Source of the DNA: Dipteronia dyeriana
Lineage: Eukaryota; Streptophyta; Magnoliopsida; Sapindales; Sapindaceae
Length of the DNA: 64,000 bases
Reading direction: 5' to 3'
Assembly: GCA_032871835.1 (NCBI GenBank)
Contig: CM065295.1
Span: 26,174,501-26,238,500 of the forward strand
A program made the position numbers and the translations under genes. The notes below the pieces were generated by a model. It had not been told where the DNA came from. It worked only from the letters and a program-made list of their open reading frames with translations, and did no database searches. Below are positions 1 to 12,600 of the stretch, piece after piece. Within the stretch, counting starts at the first letter, position 1; each line of letters begins with the position of its first letter.

Positions 1-1560
1 TTTAAACTCTAATACTAAGAAGAAATAAAATTAAAGTAATGATTTGTTTGGGAAATTAAAAGCTAAACATGCAACTAACGACTAAAGTAATCTAAATGCA
101 AGTAATGCTAATGATAATATTGAATGATTAAATAAGATATGGTAAGGTGATGTAGGAGTTAACATAATAATTACACAAACAATAGGCAATTCCTCTCAAG
201 TTAAGAAGCAATTCGGTATATTAGGGCTCAATCTAACTTTGAGTATGACGTAAAATCAATTAACTCTCACCACACAACAATAATTGGTATGTTCAATTGA
301 GTGTAGAAAGAGTTTCACATGAGGCCATAGATTTAAGGTGATTGGGATGAGTTGGATTGGTATGCTCACAATCCACCCATTCCAATCTTTGAGCAACACA
401 TCCCTTCCATTCAAGATAGCTAGTTTTAGTTATCAATTGCATGTATCTCTACTTAGATGCCTACTCAACCAAAGGAGATTTTTAGTTAAATTCTTTAAAA
501 CAATTAATAATTCAACATCAAAAATGGATCAAGAGTTGGTATGCTTATTTAATACAAAGAGATATTAAATGCATTAAAACTAATGAATGGAACCAATATA
601 CCAAACATTAGATAAATGTAGAAAGCCTAAAATTCATGACAAAATTACATTAACTCACATAAAGGAGAATTAGCTACTCATAGTGAATACACAAAAAGAA
701 GTACAAAGACAAGAGGTGAGAGAAGAGCCATATATGATGTGATCTCTTCACTTTTTCAAGCTTCTCTTCCCTTCCTAAATGCAGATTTCATGCTCCTTGG
801 TGATGAGTATTGGTTTGGGTTAAGATGGAATGGAAATGGAAGTATATAAATGAATCTGATGAAAATTTGGTAGGAAAATGGTTTGGATTTGTGGGAGAGT
901 ATGTTCTTAGAACGAGAGAGAGAAAATGTAAAATGAAAGTGTGTGTGGGCGTGTGTGTGATCTCACACACGAATCCTTAAACATGATTCCTGAAATAGGT
1001 TTGATTTGCTGATGTGGCGAGATCTGACAAACGTAGAGCATGGGTGATGTACCCGTGCAGTGACCCTTGCAGTGTCTCTTCTGCTTCTAATCAGCTTCCT
1101 GGTTCTGGTATTTGTACGGGTAGTGTGCTGGTATGGACCCATGCAGTACCCGCGTTCTAGGTAAATCCAGGAGTCCATCTTCCGATGCATTTCTAGTGCG
1201 CGGGTGAAGACCAGCACACTGGACAATCTTCAATTCTTTCAGTGCGTAGGTATAACGCATTGTACCCGTGCACTGAATCTTTCTTTCTTTAGTGATTTTG
1301 GCCTGTTTCCGCACGACTTTACATTTTTCAACTCTGATTTTTAAAATGCGCTAATTGCCTGCAAATGTTGTAAAAAAGTCCATAAGACACAGAAAACACA
1401 CAAAAACAAAACAAAGAAATAGAAATGAGGGTCAAAATATAAAACACTTTTGGCATAATCAACCAGTCAAAAGGTATTTCCTTAAACTCTCACCTTAGGC
1501 TTTAAGAGAGCACCTAAGAAAGAAATTTTTCACTTCCATGGTTATCAACTCAAATTTTTA
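1..1560. other. AT-rich gene-free region with a GC-richer repeat block
   Basis: I see no convincing gene here. From about 1040 to 1290 base composition rises and the motif ACCCGTGCA(G/C)TG recurs in both orientations (near 1050, 1135, 1200 and 1265). This resembles the GC-rich inverted motifs in the copia A LTRs further right, so the block may be a remnant of a retrotransposon LTR. No second LTR, primer-binding site or coding remnant was found nearby, so the origin is inference. Confidence 0.35.
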
Positions 1561-1721
1561 ACTAAATAAAAGACATTCACATGCATACACACATAAAGAG
1601 AAATATCCTTGGTGCACATTGGCTTTAATATAGCTATCATGAAACGTGTGAACAAATGAACAATTGATTAAGAAAAGAAAAGGTATTATTGACTAGGAAG
1701 AAGTAGGTGATGAATGATAAG

Positions 1722-1850
1722 GTTGATTTGATAGTTTGCCCCTCACACCAACATTAAGAGGTTATGGGTTCAAATATGTCCATTTCCTCTCGATCATAAA
1801 TTATTGTAATATAAAATATTTTTTAAGAAATAATAATAATAATTGAGCAA
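1722..1850 (+). mobile_element. tRNA-derived SINE copy (family 1)
   Basis: A pol III-like box A region (TGATTTGATAGTTTGCCCC, about 1725) is followed about 40 bp later by a B-box-like GGGTTCAAAT and an A/T-rich tail with ATT repeats. The block around ACATTAAGAGGTT(A/G)(T/C)GGGTTC is shared with the inverted copy near 4010-4140, which shows a dispersed repeat rather than a tRNA gene. It does not fold as a tRNA cloverleaf by eye. Ends are approximate. Confidence 0.55.
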
Positions 1851-1869
1851 TTGACTTTATGGTGTTGAT

Positions 1870-2840
1870 CGTCATAGAGAAAGTGAGGAGTAAATGATTA
1901 TATATATACCTCTTTTAAAAATACTATAGGCCCTCTTTAAAAAAAACAATACTATAGGCCTAAAAGCCCAAACCCAAATAGTTAATAAAAATATTACAAA
2001 ATTTTATTAGCTTGTATTATTGGCATCCCACAACTCTATTAGGGAGCGTTTGTTTCTGTATATAGTATTGTATTATAGTTTTAAGTAATACAATATTGTG
2101 TTTAGATGGACCCTATGTATTATACTAAGGGTCATTTTAATATTATTGTAACTTTTATAATAATCATTGTTAGCTGTGAGGAATGAATAATTCATTGTGA
2201 AGTTAATTAACAGATGTTTGGTTAATTGTATTTTTAAAATTATTGTATAGTTCAAAAGCAGTATACATATGTTTGGTATTTGTTTTTACAAAAGTACTGA
2301 GATTAGTTACACTAACTAAAATATTCATGATTTTATGACCCTATTTTATTTTTTTCCACTAATTATATATATTAAATCAATATTTAAATAGAATATTTAA
2401 ATTACAAAAAAAAATCCATAAAGAGCAATAAAATATGTTAAAAAGATTTTATAAAGCAAATCAATATTTAAATAGAATATTTAATTTTGAGATTAAAAAA
2501 TGTATAAAATGATTTTAACTTTATTTTATAAGGATAATAAGATATTTTAAAAGATTCATTAAATGCTGAAATAAATTATTCCATAATCACTTTCAAAAAG
2601 TAAGTCCTTACCTGCTTCATAAAATCACTATCAAAACTTGTTAAATTATCAATTAATAATTAAGTTTTACCAAACATCATTTTATATAAAAATTATAAAA
2701 TAATTTGATTTCAACTTTTTAAAAGCAATATCAGACTGACCATAACAAATGTGAACAGTTGCTCATCATAAACCTCCAACTGTATGTATTAGGCAGTTGC
2801 TTATAATACACCTATAGTTGAGATATGGGTCCCATCTGAA
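1870..2840. other. AT-rich intergenic DNA, possible MITE end at 2040
   Basis: No gene recognised. The start GGGAGCGTTTGTTTCTG at about 2041 is the kind of sequence seen at ends of plant MITEs, but no matching inverted partner was found, so it is not called as an element. Two short copies of a motif with AAATCAATATTTAAATAGAATATTTAA occur near 2380 and 2460. Confidence 0.3.
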
Positions 2841-3145
2841 GCTGACGGAAAGAGAGAGAGATGAGATCGATTGGAAGAGATGAGATCGAGAAAGAGAGAG
2901 AGATGAGATCGATTGTGTTTTGGTGTGGATTTGGTGATGGTTTGGGTGGATTTGGTAGTGGTTTGAGTGTGGATTTGGTGGTGGTTTGGGTGGATTTGGT
3001 TGTTGCAAGAAAAGAAGAAATGGTTCGATGTTTGGATTTGGGTGGTTTTATTTGGTGGTGGTTTAGTGTGGATGTTCCTGGGTTTGGGAAGATGAAGGTG
3101 ATGGTTAGGATATCTATGGCGGCTCCTTCTGCCGGCATCAGATGG

Positions 3146-3360
3146 AACCCCAAATATGATATGGAGTTTAAAGGGGTTGTTGGGTTTGAGTCTGAGATCT
3201 ATGAATCCGCTAAAGACTGGAAAGGCCTCCACGTGACTGTCAAGCTCACTGTGTAGAACCGACAAGCCAAAGTCTTCATCGTCCCATCGCGGCGGCTCTG
3301 GTTATCAAGGCTTTGAAGGAGTCGGAGAGAGACGGGAAGAACACGAACAAGTCATGGAGG
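3146..3360 (+). pseudogene. RPL12: 60S ribosomal protein L12 pseudogene fragment
   Basis: In one frame the block encodes AKDWKGLHVTVKLTV, then a TAG stop (3254-3256), then NRQAKVFIVPS. After a one-base loss the next frame gives AAALVIKALKESERDGK. These are the central residues of eukaryotic RPL12, a large-subunit protein of the GTPase stalk base. An NPKYD just upstream resembles the family's N-terminal PKFD, implying a large internal deletion between start and core. It has no intact frame and no downstream C-terminal half. The surrounding GGTTTGGTGG-rich stretch (2900-3080) is low complexity, and the longer open frames there are not genes. A decayed retrocopy is likely; no poly(A) tail was clear. 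Confidence 0.75.
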
Positions 3361-4009
3361 TTCCTCTTGATTGAGAATCATAGTCCCTAGCTCATTTGGT
3401 TTAGTGAAGTTTTTTTTTTCCTTTTTCTTTTCTTAAAACAAAAAAAAAAATTAAGGACTTTGTTTGGTTTATGTTGGTTTTGGATAAATTTGAGAATATT
3501 ATTTTTGGTTAAGGTAAAAAATAAGTATCGCTAATTTACCAATATATATGATTTACGCGTGAGAAAGAGAGAGAAAGATTTTTTATTTTTTATTTTAATT
3601 TGTTTTTTTAATTATTTGTAATATTAATTATTTTAATATATATTTTTTAATTTTTAAAAAATTTACATTATTAAATTCCAGATTTACCCTTCGTCCAAAC
3701 CAGTTTCTAGACGCTTTCATCAAATTTCTCATAATGCCCTTGTTGACCTGATGGAAGTCAACAAAAATCTAATGGAATTGGACGGTAGAGACTCGAATAT
3801 GGATTGTCATAGAACTAATGGACTAAAGTTAGTAATTCCAAAAACTTGTGGACTAAACCCAGATTAACGCTAACTAGAAGGATTAAAATCATAATAACCC
3901 TTATATATAATCAAACATTCTACAATGTTTAATTCAATTTTTTTTTTCTTCATAAATTTGAACTTTTTTGTGCAACAAAATTATATCTATTAATAATATT
4001 ATCACCAAA

Positions 4010-4140
4010 AACAATAAATTTATTTAAATATTACAATAATTCGGGATTGTAAGAAAGGGAAGAGACACGAACCCGCAACCTCTTAATGTAGGTATGAGGA
4101 GTATACCATTAAACCATAATAATAATAATAATAAGAGTTA
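4010..4140 (-). mobile_element. tRNA-derived SINE copy (family 1), minus strand
   Basis: Read on the minus strand, an ATT-rich stretch precedes GGTTTAATGGTATACTC (box A-like) and then GGTTGCGGGTTCGTGTC (box B-like), ending in ATTATTGTAATATTT. It shares ACATTAAGAGGTT.GGGTTC and ATTATTGTAATAT with the plus-strand copy at 1722-1850. The two diverged copies show a SINE family inserted in both orientations. Boundaries are approximate. Confidence 0.55.
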
Positions 4141-4559
4141 GGATATGTGTCATGTGTGGATTGTTGAATATTTATAATGGGATATTTTTTTTTTAGACAA
4201 TATATATAGAAAGGATGAATAAGATTATTTTAAAAAAAATAGAGAAAAAGAAAAAAAAAAGGATGGATGCAAACGCGGGAGAAGAAAGAGGAGAACTTAA
4301 AAAATTTGAACCCCATGGCAATGGAATTGGTTTGAGTTTAAAAACATTGGAAACATTAAAATATGAACGATACTTGGATACTAATCGGTCAATATCTAAA
4401 ATACTGATTCCATTAATGGGATATTTCCATGAGACCATTTTTCTTTCACATGACAATACTCTATCGGTGAGGTCAGTACCATGGGTACTGACTGGTCATC
4501 TTGGTAGAATGTCAATTAGAATGATAATGAGAATATGAATTGGAAAGAAAGGAAATGGA

Positions 4560-4870
4560 ATATTGATTTCTTTATTTGGTTGGGACTTTATAATCAATAT
4601 CTGAATCAGTATTATTTTGTTTATGTAACAATTGAATGGAATGGAATTAACTATATTTTGACCAAAATACCCCTAATTACAAAACATTTATAATAACATG
4701 ATATATTATGGATAATAAGAATAATAAAATATGAAAGTATATATATATATATATATATTATACAATATATATATATATAATATAAATATATTATATTATT
4801 ATATTATATATATATATATATTATGTTATATAATCTATATATATATATACATATATATTATATAATTATC

Positions 4871-4912
<42 letters not shown>

Positions 4913-5145
4913 GTAATATATTATTATTATTGGAAAGCAGGGTATTTTTGGAATTGAGTTGGGGTATAGAGGGTTATTTTTGGAAGAGAAGATGTGTTAA
5001 TGGAATGGACCGGACACTCCATTGGTTTTTGGATGGAATGCACATTCCACCAAAATAGTGGAATCCTCATTTCATTCTATTTTAACAAACCAAACAAATG
5101 GAATAACTTTCATTCTATTCTATTTCATCTAACCAAACATGATCT
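4560..5145. mobile_element. possible MITE with internal AT microsatellite
   Basis: The flanks contain TTTATTTGGTTGGGAC near 4572 and CATCTAACCAAACATGATC near 5127, and the right side repeats ATTCTATTCTATTTCAT motifs, as in the 'attcc/ggaat' MITEs common in plants. Terminal inverted repeats were not aligned convincingly by eye, so this is a weak call. Confidence 0.3.
4738..4915. repeat. (AT)n-rich microsatellite
   Basis: A nearly pure AT/TA dinucleotide tract with short interruptions, about 180 bp long. Such tracts are unstable and prone to assembly error. Confidence 0.9.
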
Positions 5146-5309
5146 AAGGTAAAATATTAGCAATCAATTTTATTGATTTTAAATTTTGTAAACCGGAAAT
5201 TTGTGCCGAACAGATTTCCTGTGTTTTTCTTACGTGTGAAAAAATATATATTCTCAAAAACTTTACCCAACACCGATTTAAAGGTATAAAAAATTGATGT
5301 TTCACTAGA

Positions 5310-5520
5310 AATTTGAGTTCATTTTTGAACACCCCCCTTGAGGGGGGTGAGTATTACCCCCTCCCGTATAGATAACATGTGTCCATGAAGGAGGTAAATT
5401 TGTCTTAATACTATCATATTTTTAGATAAATTTATCCCTTCATGGACACATGTCATCCATGTGGGAGGGTGGTAATGATCACCCCCTTCAAGGGAGGTGA
5501 ACAAAAGTGAACTCAAATTT
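5310..5520. mobile_element. foldback MITE, about 95-bp inverted arms
   Basis: The left arm starts AAATTTGAGTTCATTTTTG and runs through a C-rich CACCCCCCTTGAGGGGGGTG and CATGTGTCCATGAAGGAG. The right arm is its inverted counterpart, with CTTCATGGACACATGTC, then ATCACCCCCTTCAAGGGAGG and finally GTGAACTCAAATTT. The arms cover nearly the whole element, so a transcript would fold into a long hairpin. No protein is encoded. The superfamily is not assigned because no clear target duplication was found. Confidence 0.75.
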
Positions 5521-5912
5521 AAGACTAAATTGATAATAAATAAATAAAAAGTTGATGAATTATTGGTTATCTCATTCATCTATATCAATGAATTATTGGT
5601 GGTTTGGTTGCACCCATGCTCGTCATTTAGTCCTTACAAAAATATGTATTGTTTCGGACTTAATAAATTAGATGTTTATTTTTCTCGACATGAGTCAGAC
5701 TTAGGTTTAGTTTAATATTGTTGTGTTCTAGGGGGGATTGTTTTTGGTTCTACCGTGGGAACATTGTTTTTGAATGTGCTGTGAAAAAATCACGAGTGAT
5801 TTTGATAAACTGATTTTTAACAATTTCAATATATTTGGTAAACTGTAAGTAAAAAGTTTTATAATTATGTAAAATTACTAGAAAAGACACAAATGAATGG
5901 TGTAGATGTTTT

Positions 5913-6030
5913 GAAAATAAATAATTTGTTTTATTTTTATGTGATCATAGATATAAAATAAATAATTTATTTTATTTTTATGTGAACATAAACATGTTAT
6001 AAATAAAATAAACAATTTATTTTATTTTTG
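5913..6030. repeat. short AT-rich tandem repeat, about 3 units
   Basis: Three imperfect units contain AATAAAATAAACAATTTATTTTATTTTTGT-like sequence, each followed by a TGTGA(T/A)CATA-type spacer, with a period near 50-55 bp. No coding content. Confidence 0.6.
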
Positions 6031-6663
6031 TATGACCAAAACACTTTTTTTTAATCTATTGCCATATATATTGTATATATACCAAGACAACTCTTTTGAT
6101 TTCTTTCATAATTTTTTTCTAAATACCAAAATATGTGTCAATCAGTCGAGAGATTATAAAATTAAAATGGACAATAAAAGATCTCAAATAAATTCTAAGT
6201 GCTCTGTCTTTTCATTATTGCCTTCTGGAAAACAGTTTTCTAAAAGCTACAAAAAATGGTTTCTCAAACCTGCTATCGAGTAAGGTAAAACCGATCAAAA
6301 TCACTTTTCTAAAATTTTACCAAACACCCTATGTTCAGTTCAGAATCACTTTTGATCCAAAAAAATAATTTATGATTTATTCTCAAACTGGACCTTAATG
6401 TCTCATTGATGTGGGTACAAAAAGCAGCTAACACCACATACTATATATCCAAAGACTTTTTTTAACCAAACTTGGAATGTTTTTATATGTTAAATTTGTA
6501 TATGATTGTAATATGGTGTGGGGATAATGGAATAAGAGATAAAGACGATATGAGGTTGATTCAGTGATAAAATCCTTTATATCTGTCTAACTAGATTATA
6601 AATCCGAGTCCTTCCTTAACGTTAAAAAATAAAAAAAAACTTATATAATAGCGTAATACTTAA

Positions 6664-6664
<1 letters not shown>

Positions 6665-6695
<31 letters not shown>
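6665..6695. repeat. (TAA)n microsatellite
   Basis: About ten TAA/ATA trinucleotides in a row. Confidence 0.9.
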
Positions 6696-6749
6696 GAGAT
6701 GATAGGTAAGGTTATGATTCCATTAAAGTCGTCAGACACTAAATCACCA

Positions 6750-7013
6750 ATGTCAACAAGAAAATCTTTAGTGCACTGGATGCATAAGCCGAGTGTTATC
6801 CGACCACCGATAACTTGACATATAAGTATGTGTTATGTAAAATAGTAATAATAAAATTGATGGAATGAAAGGGAAATGAATAAAATAACGATGAAAAAAA
6901 TATAAAAACCAAATAAAAATGCTGATACATACTTACGTGTCAGCATATCTGTGGCTGGGTGTATCACTCAGCTGATTTATCCGATGCACTGGAGATTTTC
7001 TCATTGTCATGAA
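6750..7013. mobile_element. foldback MITE, about 85-bp inverted arms
   Basis: The left arm (about 6752-6833) contains CAAGAAAATCTTTAGTGCAC and ends ATAAGTATGT. The right arm (about 6925-7012) starts ACATACTTACGTGTCAGC and contains GTGCACTGGAGATTTTCTC-type sequence in inverted order. About 90 bp of AT-rich loop separates them. It is non-coding and distinct in sequence from the hairpin at 5310. Confidence 0.7.
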
Positions 7014-7363
7014 CCCAAGGAACCTTGAGAGAACCTGACATTCAAATGAATTTGGATCTAATCTCATGACACGTGAAGATTGCAATGAATGAGCGGTTAA
7101 AATAATATTTGTTTTCATAATCACTTTATCAACAATAAATCACATACTTTAAAAATGTCAGGAAAAAAAAATCAGCGGAGGATTCAAATCCCATTAAAAT
7201 ATACAATTCTGAATTATTGACTGATTAATAAAATGTGGGGTGACACCAGTGCCTGTATCAATAGCCTTATATCCCTATTATGAAAAGAAAAAAAAAACAA
7301 GGAGATGCATAATCATTTGTATTAATTAATTACATAAACTTACAGGATTGTTTACAAGAGAGA

Positions 7364-8835
7364 TGGCAGGAGGAGGTTACTTGAACAGGGAAGTGGTGCC
7401 ATTCACGGCGATGGTGGTTCCTCCTCTCACCTTCTCCATTCTATGTAAAATTGTTCTTCTTGGTCTTATAGGGTTAAAGGCTTCAATTCTAACACATTTC
7501 AATAATGACAAGTTTTTTCAAGAAACCATCAAGTGGGTGTTATTCAATTTGTAATTGGTGTCAACGAGAACATTATTTTAGTAAATATTGGAGCAGGGGT
7601 ACATCACAGATTGTGGGTTATAAAGGCATAAATTGCAACTCTCCAACACTAGCTTCAGCAACCTCACACCAGCTTTTAATCTTCATTCGAGCCATCATTT
7701 TCAGGTTTCCTCTACTTCGCTTGTTTTATTTTCTCATCTTATTATTATTATTACTATTAATATTGCCTCTGTTTTTGTTTAAAACCCTTTTTTTATTTCT
7801 GTGTTGGCATCAAAATTAGGATGGAAAAATTTTGTTTCACAAAAGCAAGCAGTCAGGCTAAATTCTGGGTACCATACTACCATTGTCTCATTAGGAGGTG
7901 CAATTATAGTAACTCTCTACAAGGGCCCACCCTTCATCATAGTTTCATTATCACCATCAATTTCTCGTAATCAACCTCTGCATTCATCAAATTCATCAAA
8001 CTCAAGTAACTGGGTCACCGGTGGACTTTTACTCACAGTTCAGTATATGTTGATGTCACTCTGGTACAGTGTTGGTATACTACTTTCTGAATCCAAATTT
8101 CATTTTGTATTCAAAATGTGTTGTATTGTATCTAATATAAGTAGAACTAATTTTATTTTTTTTAACATAGTATTTTTGCAGGCACAAATAATGGAGTACC
8201 CGACAGAATTAACCGTAGTCTTCATCTACAACATATGTGTGAGCTTCTTGGCTGCAATTGTAGGGTCAATTACAGAAAGGGATTCAAGTGCTTGGAGACT
8301 GAGACCGGATATATAGCATTGGCGTCCATTCTCTGCTCAGTAAGGGAACATTTAGCAAGTTGATGACGAGCAACATAGTAGTAGTTGTAACCTCTTATTG
8401 TTGGTGTTTTTGTGTGTAGGGGCTGTTTGGATCAATCATTAACAATGCAATACATAATGGGGAGTACGCATGAAGGGGCCTGTTTACCTAGCAATGTTCA
8501 AACCCGTGTCGATTGTCATTGCAGCTGCCATGGGTGTAATTTTCGTGGTTGACACACTCCATCTTGGAAGGTATAAATCTCTAAATGATCTCTACAATCA
8601 TTCTGATTCTCGTCCGGTTAATGCAAGCATTTATACAAAAGCTGAGTTTCAAATGGTGTTGATCTTTCTCTTGCAATATATATGCAGTGTTGTTGGAGCA
8701 TCAGTAATATCTCTGGGGTTTTAGACTCTGATGTGGGGAAAAGCAAAAGAAGAGATGGTTGAAGATTACCACCTGGAATCACCACCTGCACAGAAAGTCC
8801 CTATGTTGCAAAGACGTAAAAACGAGTTGGTGTAG
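7364..8835 (+). pseudogene. WAT1-related (UMAMIT/EamA) transporter pseudogene
   Basis: Exon-like pieces read as a plant-drug/metabolite-exporter protein of the nodulin MtN21/UMAMIT group: MAGGGYLNREVVPFTAMV joined to PPLTFSILCKIVLLGLIG (7364-7480), SPTLASA...IFIRAIIFR (7640-7704), WVTGGLLLTVQYMLMSLWY (in 7820-8074), MEYPTELTVVFIYNICVSF (in 8182-8339), [20 protein letters not shown] (in 8420-8570) and [12 protein letters not shown], stop, TLMWGKAKEEM (8688-8835). Intron remnants with AG/GT edges lie between, so this was a duplicated gene rather than a retrocopy. It is dead: VPFTAMV is fused directly to a motif that lies tens of residues further on in relatives, RPDI runs into a stop, the VHTWG-equivalent is frameshifted, and TAG follows ISLGF. 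Confidence 0.85.
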
Positions 8836-8839
8836 AGCA

Positions 8840-9428
8840 AAAGTAGATGCAAATGAATGATAAAGGTGAATAGACAGGAACCTGCTATGACTCGAAGCGC
8901 AGCACAATTGTATATAAAGAAAACCTAATGATATAGTTTGTGCCATGAATTGCATCTCCTTGACATGTCATGGCTCAGGCGAGTTGCTTATTATAATATG
9001 ATCCATTCAGAATCAAAAAATGAGTCTGAGATTTTTATGTTACATACCTAATACCTTCAACTAGAGAATTGCAAGTTAAACGATTTTTCAGGATTTTAGT
9101 CAAAGATGTTTTCGGGAAATGCTCTGGGTCTAACCAGACAACTTCAAATCCTCCGACTCGGATAGATACAGATCCTCCACTCCTATCAAGAAAATTCTCC
9201 TGTTACTAAGTCACTCGACCTCAACCCCATAGCTACAACTGAGTTGGCATGTATAAGCATATAGGAACTACAACAAATCTACTAACTGCCTGTTTCCATA
9301 GCCTCTACATCGCAAAAGCTCTGCTACATTGTTAGTACTATACCTAGTTCAGGGCAGAAACATACAAAATCTGAAATACAGGTATAGCTGAAAGAAGAGT
9401 GAACTTCTACGTTCCAGTCAATCTACTC
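8840..9428. other. convergent 3' region between WAT1 relic and DEG9
   Basis: No ORF of note. It should contain the DEG9 3' UTR, transcribed leftwards from 9428. No unambiguous poly(A) signal was picked out by eye. Confidence 0.5.
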
Positions 9429-9566
9429 TCAAGTCTTGAGATCACCAGACAAGGCGGAAGGTATGCAGTGAGTCGCCAGGATATCAAAAGTTGCCGCCTT
9501 GGCAGTCTTAGTCTGTAGGACCACTACCTGGTCATGGAGTTCAAAATCAGCAGAATAATAAATATT

Positions 9567-9603
<37 letters not shown>

Positions 9604-12600
9604 CTGCTGATACTCTAGATCAAACTTTAAAAATTCATCCTCACAGCTCTCCACCATTTCAGCCAGATTCTTCAGATTTCTCACGGGCTTACCATTGAAA
9701 GCAAGAACCTAAAGAAAAAAAACATAGAAGATCCCCAACGTGTTCACTTTAATGTTTTTTGTTTCAGCAAATTTCATTATCCTATAGTGTTATATCACGT
9801 TATTCCTGACCTGAGTATTGACAATATCCTCATATCCAAAGTTGATGTCAGCCACGAGCACCTGGCACAAATTCCAGATGTTTTATGTTCTATGAGAATC
9901 ATATTATAATCATTGAAAAAACCTTACACTAACATGGGGGAAAAGAAGGAAAAGGATTAGGAGTACGGAAGTGAAAGAGAGAACCTGAGAAACGACAACA
10001 ACTTGTTCATCTACAGATTGTGCCATTGCATGTAAATGCTTGTCTAACAGTTTGACAGGAGCATCAAAGTCGTAATCCTTTCCATACTGAATTGAATGCA
10101 AATAAGAGGCATATTTGGCAATGATAATGTAAAACATTTTGTAGACCGTACTATTAAAAGAGAAAAAAGAAAAGAAAAGGAACACTATGCTCGGCATGTT
10201 TGTAACAGCAATTAAGTATTAACGAGGTACAAACTCCTCAGAAAAAGAAATATAACTATTTTTACTTCGCTTTATTCCACACAAGTATAGCACAGTAGAC
10301 ACAACGTTGAGCTGGAGCATGGAGTGGGATCACTCACTTCTGTGTCATTTGGCATTTCTTACAGTTAGTGGCAAGGGGCACACTATTACAGTACCCACAT
10401 GTTTAAGTAGTGGGACCATCCATACATCAGTTCTGATGCATTGAATGGTGAAGCCAATAAAATAAGGCAGCCTAAAAGGAAACCAAATTAAGAATTTAAC
10501 CTTTTGCGCTTCACATGTTACTTAAAAGCATAATTCATCCATATAGAGAACAGCTACTGGATGAAGAATACACTGACAAAATATTCAAGAGATTTATCTT
10601 ACCATTACATATTTGGTTAAGATTTTATTTTCTTATATGATGCTGATTAATTTAGTTATTTAAAAAATTTTAGTTTTCTTATTCATGTTAACCCCCTTTT
10701 TTTCTCTTCCCTCTATTCTATAATTTCTGTTGTTCCACATTATCTAATCTATTCCCCAATCACCATCTCTTGTCTGTCTTTCATCTCTATTGCTCCCTAA
10801 TTTTTGTTCTAATCTTTCTCCCTCTATTTTTGCTTTCTGCCCTATATCTAGTGGTATCAATGCATCTTTGCCCCACATTACTATAGCAAGGCAGACAGCA
10901 GTTACAATAGATGCATCAAGTTCAATCATCAAGGGTTTCTGCAGACCTCAAAACATCAGGAATTATCAACTTTAACTTCAGAACGCATGAGAGCTAGATG
11001 ATTGGATCAGAATTTTTAATGGTGGTAGTGCAGGCAGGACCAAAATAAGGACAAATCACAAACCATATGGATTCAGTCTATACAAGTGACTTTCTGTACA
11101 TTATCATTGAACTAACCGCTCAATTTAAGTTTATTAACTTTAAGAAACAAACAACAGAGGTAACAAAGATGCACATGCTTATGAACAACCAAGGTCAACT
11201 GGTTAACAAAGTTTTCCCGCAAACCAATCAGAAACTAACAAGAAAGATGGGGGCAGGAAGAAAGAAATAAAGAGAAAACACATGCATTTATAGCCAAAGC
11301 CCTCCACAGAAAAACACACACAGATATATATAGAGAGAGATCATCATGTCATATAGTTAAATGAACACCTCTGAACGCAGATAGGGAACGGTTACAGCTG
11401 TAAAGACAAATCCAGCAATGATGCAATAAGAAGGAGGACGGCTGTTAATGTGTGCTGGGATGAGCCGCTTATGAGTTGCAAGTTTTATGTTGAATTCGAG
11501 AATCTCTGGATTGCGGAGAACTTTTACCACAGCATTATCTCCGGTGTACTTTTGAGAAACAAGGTAACTAAAACCTATGCGCTCCCCATGCCTAAATGGT
11601 ACTAAAATCAAGATGATAACAAAAGTTAGAAAAATCCACATAAAAACAAATTTATATTTTAAACAAACAAAAATCTTTATGAGTGGCATACTACAGTTTC
11701 TTAAAGAACTACCATGAGTAAACATCAGATAGTGCTCAAATGTTGATCTTCAATGGAGAATATATGCCTTGCAGGGTTCAGGCTTCTCAAACTAATCCCA
11801 ACTGGACGCTCACATTGAATGCCTAACACTTCGGGGAAATGACCCATGTAGGTGCAAATTGTAATCACTTAAAAATAATCACCTTGCCTCAGAGGTCTTA
11901 GGGAGTGCATGTGAGTGTCATCAAGGTAAGCAACTCTCTCACCTTTGTCTATACTAACAGTCAAGCTCCAATTCATGTGCATATCACTAGGAATCAAATG
12001 TCATTCTCATTAAGAATATACCCTCAAAAGATCCAGATTTCTAAACCTAAAGTCGATGAATAATTAACAATAAAACATGTGAACTTCAGTTAGGCTCTTG
12101 CCTTAAGTGCTGAACACTTTAGGACTGTGGAGTAAAGTCACATTGCCATAGAGGTCAAAAGGCACACATATGTCCCCTGCCTAGGTGAGTGCTTCTCCTA
12201 CATTTGTTTGTACAACAGCTAATCTCTAACGTTTATTACCTTTCAAACATACAATTCACTTCACATCAACTGCAGAGCTTTGTCTAGTGAAATACATCTG
12301 TCAAAATGAGTTCAGGAACTCACCAACTAACTCCCTAAATTGATTTCTACAGTACTGAATTCTCTTCTGCAATGCGTTCATGATAATGAAACTGCATAAT
12401 AGTGCTACCATGAATCTATCATCAACATTACCAGCTCTTCTATTGCAAGCCAAGGAGCTAGTCCTAGTGAACCCCCTTCCAGTACCATTGGTAGCAATTC
12501 ATTTCCTAGACTACACGTCCTCCCACATTCTTCATGTGGGACAATTTTGTGTTGCACAGCATTTGTCTACAACATTACACCAATTATTTACTCTTAACTA

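Noticed and set aside
2041..2770. MITE starting GGGAGCGTTTG
   Set aside because: No inverted partner or target duplication was found.
2766..3265. Overlapping open frames of 80-154 aa on both strands
   Set aside because: They come from the low-complexity GGTTTGGTGG stretch and the RPL12 relic; no family resemblance beyond RPL12.
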